Position numbers and translations under genes: made by a program. This document shows positions 12,708 through 20,619 of a DNA stretch of 64,000 nucleotides, piece after piece; positions within the stretch are counted from its first letter, which is position 1, and every line of letters begins with the position of its first letter. The notes below the pieces were generated by a model, which was not told where the DNA came from, searched no databases, and saw nothing but the letters and a program-made list of their open reading frames with translations. This DNA comes from Vibrio hepatarius (lineage in GTDB: Bacteria > Pseudomonadota > Gammaproteobacteria > Enterobacterales > Vibrionaceae): NCBI RefSeq assembly GCF_001274785.1, contig NZ_LHPI01000008.1, positions 186,001-250,000 on the forward strand, given 5' to 3'.

Positions 12708-12791
12708 TGGTGCCGAGAGAGGGACTCGAACCCTCACACCTAAGGTACTAGCACCTCATGCTAGCGTGTCTACCAATTTCACCATCTCGGC
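12708..12791 (-). tRNA. tRNA-Leu (GAG)
   Basis: An 84-base type II tRNA: acceptor GCCGAGA / TCTCGGC followed by ACCA, anticodon arm CTAGC-ATGAGGT-GCTAG with anticodon GAG, a long variable arm, and T-loop TTCGAGT. It corresponds to E. coli leuU, next to secG. It reads CTC and CTT codons and is co-transcribed with the initiator tRNA. Confidence 0.96.
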
Positions 12792-12806
12792 AGCTAAATC
12801 TTTAGC

Positions 12807-13139
12807 TTATTGAGGAATTTCGCTGCTCTCTTGAGCTGGAACTTCACTCACGCTATCAGCTTGTTCGATAACTTGACCTTGAGTCGGGTCAACCCACTGA
12901 GATTCAGTTTTATGAGTTGACATGTTACCTAGTACTAGGCTGATAACAAAAAATGCTGTTGCAAAAATTGCAGTCATTCGGGTTAGGAAGTTTCCTGAGC
13001 CGCTTGCGCCAAACACTGTGTTTGATGCGCCTGCACCGAATGAGGCTCCCATATCTGCGCCTTTACCTTGTTGAATCAACACGAGGCCGATTACACCAAT
13101 CGCTGCCAACAGGTAAATCACAAGTAGAACTGTAAACAT
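12807..13139 (-). CDS. secG: preprotein translocase subunit SecG
   Basis: Small membrane subunit of the SecYEG protein channel. The ATG at 13139 follows AGGTGG at proper spacing and gives 110 residues, equal to E. coli; an in-frame GTG 9 bases earlier is less likely. Two membrane helices are visible (FTVLLVIYLLAAIGVIGLVL and, after the conserved cytoplasmic loop QQGKGADMGASFGAGAS, FLTRMTAIFATAFFVISLVLG). The C-terminal tail is polar. It is the first gene of the operon: a strong promoter lies about 90 bases upstream, and tRNA-Leu starts 15 bases after the stop. glmM, the usual upstream neighbour in E. coli, is absent here. Confidence 0.96.
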   Translation of the reverse strand: MFTVLLVIYLLAAIGVIGLVLIQQGKGADMGASFGAGASNTVFGASGSGNFLTRMTAIFATAFFVISLVLGNMSTHKTESQWVDPTQGQVIEQADSVSEVPAQESSEIPQ

Positions 13140-13231
13140 TATTTCCACCTATGTTCCAAATTGTTGAGCCAGCGCCGCTCGAAATGACATTTCAGAACAA
13201 GGCTAGCGACCTCCTTTCCGAAGGCGGAGCA

Positions 13232-13260
13232 ATACTAGCGAAACGCTCTAACGCTGACAA
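13232..13260 (-). promoter_or_regulatory. promoter of the secG-tRNA-rimP-nusA-infB operon
   Basis: Minus strand: -35 TTGTCA at 13260-13255, a 17-bp spacer, and -10 TAGTAT at 13237-13232, then a GC-rich discriminator (TGCTCCGCC), as in stringently controlled stable-RNA promoters. No gene lies in 13140-13412; apart from this promoter and a small hairpin (TCCGCCTTCGGA) I see nothing else there. Confidence 0.8.
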
Positions 13261-13412
13261 GAGATAATTACTAAAAAAACATACTAACAGCGTCAAACGG
13301 TCAAAAAAAGGACAAAAACTTACTTTTATCCGTCTATGGCTCGCACTAGGGCTAGTTTGTCGTGTTTGGTGCCGCTGCGATTACTCACCCAGCACCGGAA
13401 TAGAGAACTTTA

Positions 13413-13916
13413 TTAAAGTTCAGAAAACTCAGGGCAATATTCAATTAAGCCGCTACGGCCACTAAACTCACCATCGCGCAACGCAATCACCTGAAACGCG
13501 CCAGCAGGTACTTCCCATCGGCAACGCATATTGTGCTTTTCGCTTGCAACAAAACCGAAACGGCCGTAGTAGTTTGGATCGCCAAGCACAACACAAGCTG
13601 GATAACCTAACTCTTTCAACGAGGCAAAAGCTTCTTCTACCAATAGTTTCGCTACGCCTTGGCGACGGTACTCTTCTTTAACCGCTAATGGCGCAAGACC
13701 TTGCCAACTGTCATCTTGACCATCAAGTGTAACTGGGCTAAACAGCGCGTATCCTACGACTTCACCGTTATCATTGGCCGCAACCAGCGATAGTGTGCGA
13801 TTTCCGTTTTCTCTTAGTTTCATGACTAAGTTTGCTTCCGCTTCTGTTTCAAAAGCAGATTTCAATAATTGGTCAACGGCAAGGATATCAGCCGGAGCTT
13901 CAGTTCGAATAAGCAT
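13413..13916 (-). CDS. yhbS: GNAT family N-acetyltransferase, YhbS-like
   Basis: Predicted acetyl-CoA-dependent acetyltransferase of 167 residues; substrate unknown. It closely follows E. coli YhbS over the full length: MLIRTEAP start, VVGYALFSPV, LAPLAVKEEYRRQGVAKLLVEEA (the acetyl-CoA-binding R/Q-x-x-G-x-A loop near residues 86-91), and VVLGDPNYYGRFGF. It overlaps the end of ubiT by 17 bases, so the two are translated from one mRNA, as yhbT-yhbS are in E. coli. The association with anaerobic ubiquinone genes is conserved, but a role in that pathway is only inferred. Confidence 0.9.
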   Translation of the reverse strand: MLIRTEAPADILAVDQLLKSAFETEAEANLVMKLRENGNRTLSLVAANDNGEVVGYALFSPVTLDGQDDSWQGLAPLAVKEEYRRQGVAKLLVEEAFASLKELGYPACVVLGDPNYYGRFGFVASEKHNMRCRWEVPAGAFQVIALRDGEFSGRSGLIEYCPEFSEL

Positions 13917-14427
13917 TTACTACCTCACTTTGTGTGGAAGGCGATTGTAAGCCTTTATATACAAAGTCGGCTAGTTGATTTAACAAAGTTTGTAACGGCT
14001 TTGGCATTGCTTCAAGATCGACACTGTCCATTAGGTTCTTCACTTCTAAACCTAATTCTGTGTCTCCTTCAATAGAAAGACGACGTTGGAAAAATAGCGT
14101 ATCTGGGTCTTCTTTACGTCCAGCGATCAATACCAAGTCGTTTAGGTTACCACTAAACGCGACGTCTTCTTGTTGAACTTGGTCAGCCACAATCAGCTTT
14201 TCATCTTCGTAACTGATATACCAATCCAGGCGCATATCGACCACCGACACTTTTAGCCACTTGCCTTCAAGGAACTCGAAGTCACCGTCTTCAAGCGCTT
14301 CTTTGAAGGCCATTTTGAGCCCTTCCAACAAGGCTTTTTTTTGTACAGATTGAGGCAATAAGTGGACTGGAGATCGCAAAATTGAAGCGGCATTTTGAAC
14401 TAGTTGAGTGCGAATCTTGTTAATCAC
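13900..14427 (-). CDS. ubiT: SCP2-domain ubiquinone accessory factor UbiT
   Basis: Lipid-carrier-type protein (175 residues) of the oxygen-independent ubiquinone pathway, in E. coli working with UbiU and UbiV. The SCP2 sterol-carrier fold covers about residues 45-140 (FLEGKWLKVSVVDMRLDWYISY, DVAFSGNLNDLVLIAGRKEDPDTLFFQRRLSIEGDTELGLEVKN in part). The PHLL-type N-terminus matches YhbT. The upstream 197 bases to the divergent GGDEF-EAL gene contain no other gene; a poor FNR-like half site (TTGATAAATGACAG on the minus strand near 14500) is the only hint of oxygen control. The downstream partner is the GNAT gene. Confidence 0.9.
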   Translation of the reverse strand: MINKIRTQLVQNAASILRSPVHLLPQSVQKKALLEGLKMAFKEALEDGDFEFLEGKWLKVSVVDMRLDWYISYEDEKLIVADQVQQEDVAFSGNLNDLVLIAGRKEDPDTLFFQRRLSIEGDTELGLEVKNLMDSVDLEAMPKPLQTLLNQLADFVYKGLQSPSTQSEVVNAYSN

Positions 14428-14624
14428 GCGAATTATCCGTTACTTTGTTAATAGTAATCACGCATCATAGTAGATGTTCACAGGTCGATACCTGTCATTT
14501 ATCAAAGAATCGACGTTAACCGGCTAAGTCTTTAATAACTAATAAATGCCAGCTATATTGTTAAGTTGAGATAATCCTTAAACTTATGGATTTCATTGCT
14601 CTTATGGAAATCGGTAACTCCTAA

Positions 14625-16664
14625 ATGCTATCGCAACAACTACAGCACTGGTTTACAAAAATTACGGCTAACAGCCCATTTTTCTTTGCCATACTGGATC
14701 GCCAGCATAATTATTCGTTGGTCAATGGGCGCTATTGCGACATTTCAGGCTTGGCTGCCGACGAGCTGATCGGCATGCGTGATACACAAATCCTTGGCGA
14801 ACAGTTTTACGGCCTGCTCAAACCTTATTATGATCGCGCGTTTGGTGGTGAAACTCTCGAAGCCGAAATCACTCTAGGCGAAATCGACCTCGAAACCAGT
14901 CTGCACTTTAGTTTGTCACCGATAGAAAATGATGGGCGCGTCGAGCACGTCATTTTTCACGCCATCGATACTTCCGAAAAACATATTCTGATCCGCTCTT
15001 TAGAAGAGTCGGAAGGAAAATACTCAACACTGACAACACTGCTGCCTGACGGCCTACTATTGGTCGAGGATGACTGCATTATTTCATCCAACCCTGCGGC
15101 AATCCGTCTATTAGGCTTTGATTCGATTCAAGATTTATTAGGTGAAAACCTTTCGCGCCTATTCATTGATGAAAAGACTAAAACGGTTTTCCCGACCTCA
15201 TTTGCCGAGACATTGGGCGAAGCTCCGTTAACTTGTCTCACCGGGCCTCGCTGCGGTTTTGAGCGTAAAGTGCTGCTAAACGCCGACAACACTCTTGTTT
15301 TAGGCAGCAACTCCCAATTGGTATTGATTCAAGACGCGGAAGATACACCAAAGATTTTGTCGAAAAAATCGCATGAAGACGTCAATATCGACTCGCTTAC
15401 CGGCTTGTACAACCGGTTTGGCTTCACCAAGCGATTAGAGCAATTGATTCACAACGAAACGCCGCTGATCCTGCTCTATCTGGATATCGATAACTTCAAG
15501 AACATCAACGACTCACTCGGTCATCATATTGGTGACAAAGTAATTAAAGAAGTCTCATCTCGTCTTAAGCGCCTTTTACCGAATAAGGCGGTACTAGGGC
15601 ATTTAGGAGGCGATGAGTTTGGCATCATCCTGCCAGAACCAGATAACAACCGCATGGCTGAAATGTTGTCTGAACGGATTATCTCGCTGATCAACCAACC
15701 TTTCGATCTACACCATTTCAGCAAGCGACTTGCTTGTTCGATTGGTAGTGTCGCCTACCCTGGCGACGGCAACGACGCGCGTATTTTGCTACAGAATGCA
15801 GACACCGCGATGTACGAGGCCAAAGATCGAGGTCGCAATCGCCTGATCAAGTTCAACGATCAAATGAACAAAGAAGCGCGCATGCGTTTATGGCTCGAGA
15901 TCGAGTTACAAAAAGCGCTGCAGCAAAACGGTTTAGAAGTTTGGTATCAACCTAAAGTCAACGCACGTGACTTCAGCATCAATGGCGCTGAAGCACTGAT
16001 CCGCTGGAAACACCCGGTGGAAGGTTATATCAGCCCGAGTGCATTTATTCCTGTCGCAGAACGAGCCGGATTGATCGAGCACCTCGGCCGAGTGGTGATG
16101 CGTGAAGTATTCAACACGGTTAAGCGTTGGAAAATCCAAGGGATATTACCGGGCCGTGTCGCGATCAACCTGTCGCCAGAGCAGTTCGGCAACCCGAAAC
16201 TGATCGATTATATGGAGAAACTTCTCCGCACCACAGAACTAGATTCTAGCTGCATTACTTTCGAGCTGACCGAAAGTGCGGTAATGAGTGATAGTGAGCA
16301 TACTATACAAATGCTTAATGCGATCAAGAAGTTAGGTTTCTCACTTTCGATCGATGACTTTGGTACCGGCTATTCGTCGCTCTCTTATTTAGCACGTTTC
16401 CCCATTGACGAGCTTAAGATCGACCGCGCGTTTATTAGCGACCTAGATACCTTACCGAAACAGGTCACGGTGATCGAAAACATCATCAACTTGGGTAAAT
16501 CACTCAACCTGACTGTCGTCGCCGAAGGTGTCGAAACTCAGCAGCAAGCCACTCTGCTGTCTAATCTCAACTGCCATTCAATTCAGGGTTTCCATTTCTA
16601 TCGGCCTCAACCGAAACAAGAAGTGGAAGAGTTGTTCGCCCAGAACCGCCGCCATAAAAGCTAA
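14625..16664 (+). CDS. PAS-GGDEF-EAL cyclic-di-GMP signalling protein
   Basis: Soluble 679-residue protein predicted to make and/or break c-di-GMP. Two PAS-like sensor regions lie at about 12-120 (DRQHNYSLVNGRYCDISG) and 128-235. The GGDEF domain spans about 250-415 with an intact GGDEF motif at 328-332; there is no RxxD inhibitory site five residues before it. The EAL domain spans about 430-675 with E456-A-L, ELTESAVM, DDFGTGYSSLSYL, and AEGVETQQQ, so phosphodiesterase residues look intact. No membrane segment. The start has only a weak ribosome site. It sits between ubiT (divergent) and ubiU (same strand, 115 bases), a placement absent in E. coli. Which activity dominates cannot be told from sequence. 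Confidence 0.92.
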   Translation: MLSQQLQHWFTKITANSPFFFAILDRQHNYSLVNGRYCDISGLAADELIGMRDTQILGEQFYGLLKPYYDRAFGGETLEAEITLGEIDLETSLHFSLSPIENDGRVEHVIFHAIDTSEKHILIRSLEESEGKYSTLTTLLPDGLLLVEDDCIISSNPAAIRLLGFDSIQDLLGENLSRLFIDEKTKTVFPTSFAETLGEAPLTCLTGPRCGFERKVLLNADNTLVLGSNSQLVLIQDAEDTPKILSKKSHEDVNIDSLTGLYNRFGFTKRLEQLIHNETPLILLYLDIDNFKNINDSLGHHIGDKVIKEVSSRLKRLLPNKAVLGHLGGDEFGIILPEPDNNRMAEMLSERIISLINQPFDLHHFSKRLACSIGSVAYPGDGNDARILLQNADTAMYEAKDRGRNRLIKFNDQMNKEARMRLWLEIELQKALQQNGLEVWYQPKVNARDFSINGAEALIRWKHPVEGYISPSAFIPVAERAGLIEHLGRVVMREVFNTVKRWKIQGILPGRVAINLSPEQFGNPKLIDYMEKLLRTTELDSSCITFELTESAVMSDSEHTIQMLNAIKKLGFSLSIDDFGTGYSSLSYLARFPIDELKIDRAFISDLDTLPKQVTVIENIINLGKSLNLTVVAEGVETQQQATLLSNLNCHSIQGFHFYRPQPKQEVEELFAQNRRHKS

Positions 16665-16779
16665 CTCCAATTGAGTATTTAGCCAAGAAACTCACTCAAA
16701 CCTGCCTTACATCAAATTTGCCGTTCATAATTCTTCATAAAATGCTGGGCACTTTGAAGAGATAGTCTGGTAGAAAGCA

Positions 16780-17793
16780 ATGGAACTCCTATGCCCAGCA
16801 GGAAATTTACCTGCACTAAAAACCGCCATTGATTGCGGTGCTGACGCGGTCTACATCGGATTTAAAGATGATACCAACGCACGCCATTTTGCGGGGTTAA
16901 ACTTCACCGGTAAAAAGTTAGAAAAAGCGGTGCAGTACACTCACGACCACAACAAAAAAATCCACGTGGCGCTCAACACATTTGCCCACCCAGATGGATT
17001 CGAGCGCTGGACAGATGCGGTAGACAGAGCCGCGGATAACGGAGTGGATGCACTGATCGTCGCGGATATTGCGGTACTCGATTATGCCGCACGTAAACAC
17101 CCAGATTTAGAGCTGCATCTTTCAGTACAAGCCTCCGCGACCAACGTACCTGCAATCGAGTTCTACAAGAACAACTTCAACGTAAAACGTGTGGTATTGC
17201 CGCGCGTTCTTTCGATTCATCAGGTTAAACAGCTATCTCGCAATATCACCAGCGATGTCGAGCTTGAAGTCTTTGCCTTTGGTAGCCTGTGCATCATGTC
17301 AGAGGGGCGTTGCTATCTATCGTCTTACATGACGGGCGAATCCCCTAACACCGTGGGCGCGTGCTCGCCAGCCAAATACGTACGCTGGCAAGAAACCGAT
17401 CAGGGTTTAGAATCTCGTCTCAACGATATCCTGATCGACCGCTACAGTGCCGGTGAAAATGCTGGATACCCGACGTTGTGTAAAGGTCGTTTTATCGCTG
17501 AATTGGACGGTGAGAAAAAACGCTACCACGCGCTAGAAGAGCCCACCAGTTTGAACACCCTCTCGATGCTGCCAGAACTGTTTGCGGCCAACGTTGCATC
17601 GGTCAAGATTGAAGGTCGCCAACGCAGTCCTGCCTATGTTGAACAAGTGACTCGTACTTGGCGCGCCGCAATTGACCGCTACCAAGCGAATCCTGAAGCA
17701 TATCAAGTTGAAGCCGCTTGGGATGCCGCACTAGCAAACGTCTCCGAGGGCACTCAAACCACTCTCGGTGCTTACCACCGCAAATGGCAGTAG
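16780..17793 (+). CDS. ubiU: oxygen-independent ubiquinone hydroxylation protein UbiU
   Basis: U32-peptidase-family iron-sulphur protein which, with UbiV, supports oxygen-independent hydroxylation steps of ubiquinone synthesis. It has 337 residues (E. coli YhbU 331). The 4Fe-4S ligands are seen as C171, C178, C195 and C234, with intervals of 7, 17 and 39, identical to those of E. coli UbiU. The U32 signature around residues 160-180 (VFAFGSLCIMSEGRCYLSSY) and the N-terminal MELLCPAGNLPALK are clear. ubiV follows 8 bases after the stop. The upstream 115 bases hold no perfect FNR box. Confidence 0.95.
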   Translation: MELLCPAGNLPALKTAIDCGADAVYIGFKDDTNARHFAGLNFTGKKLEKAVQYTHDHNKKIHVALNTFAHPDGFERWTDAVDRAADNGVDALIVADIAVLDYAARKHPDLELHLSVQASATNVPAIEFYKNNFNVKRVVLPRVLSIHQVKQLSRNITSDVELEVFAFGSLCIMSEGRCYLSSYMTGESPNTVGACSPAKYVRWQETDQGLESRLNDILIDRYSAGENAGYPTLCKGRFIAELDGEKKRYHALEEPTSLNTLSMLPELFAANVASVKIEGRQRSPAYVEQVTRTWRAAIDRYQANPEAYQVEAAWDAALANVSEGTQTTLGAYHRKWQ

Positions 17794-17801
17794 AGGTAAT
17801 A

Positions 17802-18692
17802 ATGGAAAACAACATGAAATACGCGCTAGGCCCACTACTCTATTTTTGGCCAAAGCAAGATGTCGAAGCGTTTTACCAGCAAGCAGCCAGCAGCTCAGCA
17901 GATATCGTTTACCTCGGAGAGAGCGTGTGCTCCAAACGCCGAGAAATGAAGCCAGCACATTGGTTTGATATTGCCAAAGAATTAAGCAGCACAGGTAAGC
18001 AAGTGGTGCTTTCTACTATGGCTTTGCTTGAAGCGCCGAGCGAAGTCAACGTGATGAAGAAATACATCGATAATGGCGATTTCGCAATTGAAGCCAATGA
18101 CGTCTCGGCGATTCAACTAGCAGCAGAGAAGAAAGTGCCGTTTGTTGTCGGGCCTGCAGTGAATACCTACAACGCCCACACGCTAAACTTGTTCCTAAAA
18201 CAAGGCATGACACGCTGGTGTATGCCGGTAGAGTTGTCACGCGAGTGGCTCAGCAACGTATTAAATCAATGTGAACAACTCGGTATTAGAAATAAGTTTG
18301 AAGTCGAGGTGTTTAGTCACGGTTATTTACCACTTGCCTATTCTGCGCGCTGCTTTACCGCTCGCGCCGAAAACAAAGCAAAAGACGACTGCGAGACTTG
18401 CTGTATCAAGTATCCGACTGGAATTCAGGTCAGTAGCCAAGAAGGACAAGAGGTATTCAACCTTAACGGCATTCAGACTCAATCTGGTTACTGCTATAAC
18501 CTAATCAACGACTTACCAAGCATGAAAGGATTGGTCGATGTTGTTCGCTTAAGTCCGTTAGGTGTAGAAACGCTCTCTGAGTTGGATAAGTTTCGTGCTA
18601 ACGAATCGGGCTCGCACCCAGCACCGATTGCTAACCGTCAATGTAACGGCTATTGGCACCAGCTCGCGGGCTTGGAAGTCAAAACTCTCTAA
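17802..18692 (+). CDS. ubiV: oxygen-independent ubiquinone hydroxylation protein UbiV
   Basis: Partner of UbiU in anaerobic ubiquinone synthesis, also U32-like with a 4Fe-4S cluster. The ATG at 17802 follows GAGGTAAT and gives 296 residues (E. coli 292); a longer frame running back into ubiU is not homologous. Cysteines C43, C184, C197 and C201 keep the E. coli intervals 141, 13 and 4, so the cluster site is intact. The family core is seen in YLGESVCSKRREMKP and VEVFSHGYLPLAYSARCFTAR. It forms a two-gene unit with ubiU, closed by a bidirectional terminator shared with the convergent MATE gene. Confidence 0.95.
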   Translation: MENNMKYALGPLLYFWPKQDVEAFYQQAASSSADIVYLGESVCSKRREMKPAHWFDIAKELSSTGKQVVLSTMALLEAPSEVNVMKKYIDNGDFAIEANDVSAIQLAAEKKVPFVVGPAVNTYNAHTLNLFLKQGMTRWCMPVELSREWLSNVLNQCEQLGIRNKFEVEVFSHGYLPLAYSARCFTARAENKAKDDCETCCIKYPTGIQVSSQEGQEVFNLNGIQTQSGYCYNLINDLPSMKGLVDVVRLSPLGVETLSELDKFRANESGSHPAPIANRQCNGYWHQLAGLEVKTL

Positions 18693-18693
18693 C

Positions 18694-18721
18694 AAAAAAG
18701 GGCTCCAAAGAGCCCTTTTTT
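18694..18721. terminator. bidirectional terminator between ubiV and the MATE gene
   Basis: AAGGGCTC-CAAA-GAGCCCTT with A-run and T-run on opposite sides, between two convergent genes. Confidence 0.9.
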
Positions 18722-18734
18722 CATACCACTTTAT

Positions 18735-20069
18735 TTATATTGCAGCTTGTACCGTTCGCATCTGATAACGCTTTACATCGTTATAAAGCATTACCGCTAC
18801 CACCACACTCAGCGCGATATTCGACAAAGGATAAGCGAGCCAAATACCAGTGACACCATACAGTTTCGGCATGATGTACAAGAACGGCAGCTGGATAAGC
18901 ATATTGCCCATGGTGACAAACATTGCCTTACTACCACTATTGATCGCTTGGTAATACGCGGCTGTTACCACTAAGAAGCCATCCAGCGCCAGCGCAAATA
19001 GATGCAACTGAATCCCCGTCACTGTGTAGTCGACTAATTCGTGGCTCTCGGAGTTAAACACCGAGACGAACTGGTAAGGAAACACGTTCAGCAACACGAC
19101 AAAAATAACACCAAGTGAAATTGACGATACCATTGCGACTTTGAGTAGCTTCTTAATATTCTCAACGTGTTTCGCGCCGTGGTTATAGCTCGCCAACGGC
19201 TGCATGCCATTCGCGATCCCTTCAGCCGCAAGGTAATAAACCGTCACGATATACCCCAAGATCGCATACGCACCGATCATCAGTTGATCGCCATATTCGG
19301 CAAACAAGCCGTTGTGCAATGCCACCATCGCCGAACCATAAGCATACATAAAAAAGCTTGAGACACCGATGGTGAAGATCTGAGGAATCGCGGTAAAGCG
19401 AAACTCAAAATCAGCAATTTTAAGACGTAAATTAGCGCGTGGTGAGAAGAAGTACGCGATACCAAGCGCGGTCACCGTCATCTGCGCAATCGCCGTCGCA
19501 ATCGCAGCACCAGTCAATTCCCAATCCAGAAACGCGATAAACACATAGTCTAAAACGATGTTGATTAGCGCACCGACCATCATCAGCATAGTGGCCAATT
19601 TCGGGCTTTCATCGTTACGCAGTAGGAATGGCATCGCAATCGATCCCAGCGTGAACACACACCCTGCAATCAGGATATCGAGGTACTGCAAGCCAAGGTC
19701 AAACACACGCCCCTGCGCACCTTGCCAGATTAGGAAGTTCTCGGCGAACAGCCATAGTGTCACCGCAACAATCGGTGTGATTAGCAGCAGTAACAACAAC
19801 CCTGTCATCAACACCTGTTTTGCACCAAGTGCGTCTTTTTCACCTTGACGAATCGACGTCAAAGCGCCCGTGCCGACACCCACCAGCATACCGATCCCAA
19901 GGATCGAACCGATCACTGGCCACGCAACGTTGATACCTGCCAGACCATCCGCTCCGACGTAACGGCCAATAAAAATACCATCAACGACTTGGTACAACCC
20001 GTTGACTAGCATCGCTGCAACTGTCGGAATGGTATAACGCCAAAACTGCTTGTATATGGATATTTGCAT
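18735..20069 (-). CDS. MATE family multidrug/Na+ efflux transporter
   Basis: Inner-membrane antiporter of 444 residues with about 12 predicted membrane helices in two MatE halves. The first half begins YTIPTVAAMLVNGLYQVVDGIFIGRYVGADGLAGINVAWP, characteristic of the family; the second begins at FTIGVSSFFMYAYGSAMVALHNGLF near residue 235. Substrate unknown; MATE pumps typically export cationic drugs against Na+ or H+. It lies directly downstream of a marR-type gene, with a 15-bp palindrome matching the one in the marR promoter located 14 bases before the start codon, so repression by that MarR protein is likely. Confidence 0.92.
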   Translation of the reverse strand: MQISIYKQFWRYTIPTVAAMLVNGLYQVVDGIFIGRYVGADGLAGINVAWPVIGSILGIGMLVGVGTGALTSIRQGEKDALGAKQVLMTGLLLLLLITPIVAVTLWLFAENFLIWQGAQGRVFDLGLQYLDILIAGCVFTLGSIAMPFLLRNDESPKLATMLMMVGALINIVLDYVFIAFLDWELTGAAIATAIAQMTVTALGIAYFFSPRANLRLKIADFEFRFTAIPQIFTIGVSSFFMYAYGSAMVALHNGLFAEYGDQLMIGAYAILGYIVTVYYLAAEGIANGMQPLASYNHGAKHVENIKKLLKVAMVSSISLGVIFVVLLNVFPYQFVSVFNSESHELVDYTVTGIQLHLFALALDGFLVVTAAYYQAINSGSKAMFVTMGNMLIQLPFLYIMPKLYGVTGIWLAYPLSNIALSVVVAVMLYNDVKRYQMRTVQAAI

Positions 20070-20082
20070 ACTCTCACCAAAG

Positions 20083-20097
20083 GTTAGCCAAGCTAAC
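20083..20097 (-). promoter_or_regulatory. MarR-type operator upstream of the MATE gene
   Basis: GTTAGC-CAA-GCTAAC, a perfect 6-bp inverted repeat with a 3-base centre, in the 42-base gap between marR and the MATE gene. It matches the core of the palindrome at 20537-20555. Confidence 0.75.
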
Positions 20098-20111
20098 TAA
20101 ATGGATAAATT

Positions 20112-20525
20112 TTAGTTGTTTAACGACTTTTCCAATAAGTAGACAAGCTGCCTTGCTTCTTCCGCACCCAAGTTACGATTCATGGCTTGTGCAATCTTCC
20201 GGTAAACTTCTTGCTCTAAAGATAAATCCTTTATCACTTTCTCTGTCAGGACAACGCGCTTTGAGCGACCATCTTCCGGACATGAAACCCGCTGAACTAA
20301 GCCCTTCTTCTGCAGCCTAGCGACCATGTTAGACGCCGATGGCTTGGTTACCTTCATCTCTTCCGCCAGGTCGGTAATGCGAATGCCATCAGAGAAATCT
20401 TGGATCACACGCAAATAGTCGAACTCATTGAAGCTCAACGACGAAAGGGGATCTTCCTTGGCATAGACACGCCACGCTTTTGCGCAGAAACGCTCTAGCT
20501 CGATCAAACTGTTTTCTAGACTCAT
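20112..20525 (-). CDS. MarR family transcriptional regulator
   Basis: Winged-helix repressor of 137 residues from the ATG at 20525 (MSLENSLIELERFCAKAW); a TTG seven codons earlier overlaps the operator and is less likely. The helix-turn-helix region is IRITDLAEEMKVTKPSASNMVARLQKKGLVQRVSCPEDGRSKRVVLT at about 55-100, with the wing motif EDGRSKRVVLT. It precedes the MATE gene by 42 bases and both start regions carry the same palindrome, pointing to autorepression and control of the pump. The ligand is unknown. Confidence 0.92.
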   Translation of the reverse strand: MSLENSLIELERFCAKAWRVYAKEDPLSSLSFNEFDYLRVIQDFSDGIRITDLAEEMKVTKPSASNMVARLQKKGLVQRVSCPEDGRSKRVVLTEKVIKDLSLEQEVYRKIAQAMNRNLGAEEARQLVYLLEKSLNN

Positions 20526-20536
20526 AATGATCAACT

Positions 20537-20555
20537 TAGTTAGCAAGGCTAACTA
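20537..20555 (-). promoter_or_regulatory. MarR-type operator in the marR promoter
   Basis: TAGTTAGC-AAG-GCTAACTA: a perfect 8-bp inverted repeat with a 3-base centre, 12 bases upstream of the marR start codon. It shares GTTAGC-N3-GCTAAC with the site before the MATE gene. Confidence 0.8.
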
Positions 20556-20573
20556 TTCTAGCGACAAGATATT

Positions 20574-20603
20574 AAAAAAGCCACCGTTTGTTGCGGTGGC
20601 TTT
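20574..20603 (-). terminator. terminator of nlpI
   Basis: Minus strand: AAAGCCACCG-CAACAAA-CGGTGGCTTTTTT, a strong stem with six T, 17 bases after the nlpI stop. Confidence 0.88.
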
Positions 20604-20619
20604 GTTCATTTCAAATTGG

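Noticed and set aside
16665..16779. FNR box before ubiU
   Set aside because: Only a single ATCAA half site (catcaaattt) is present; the other half does not match, so I do not call it.
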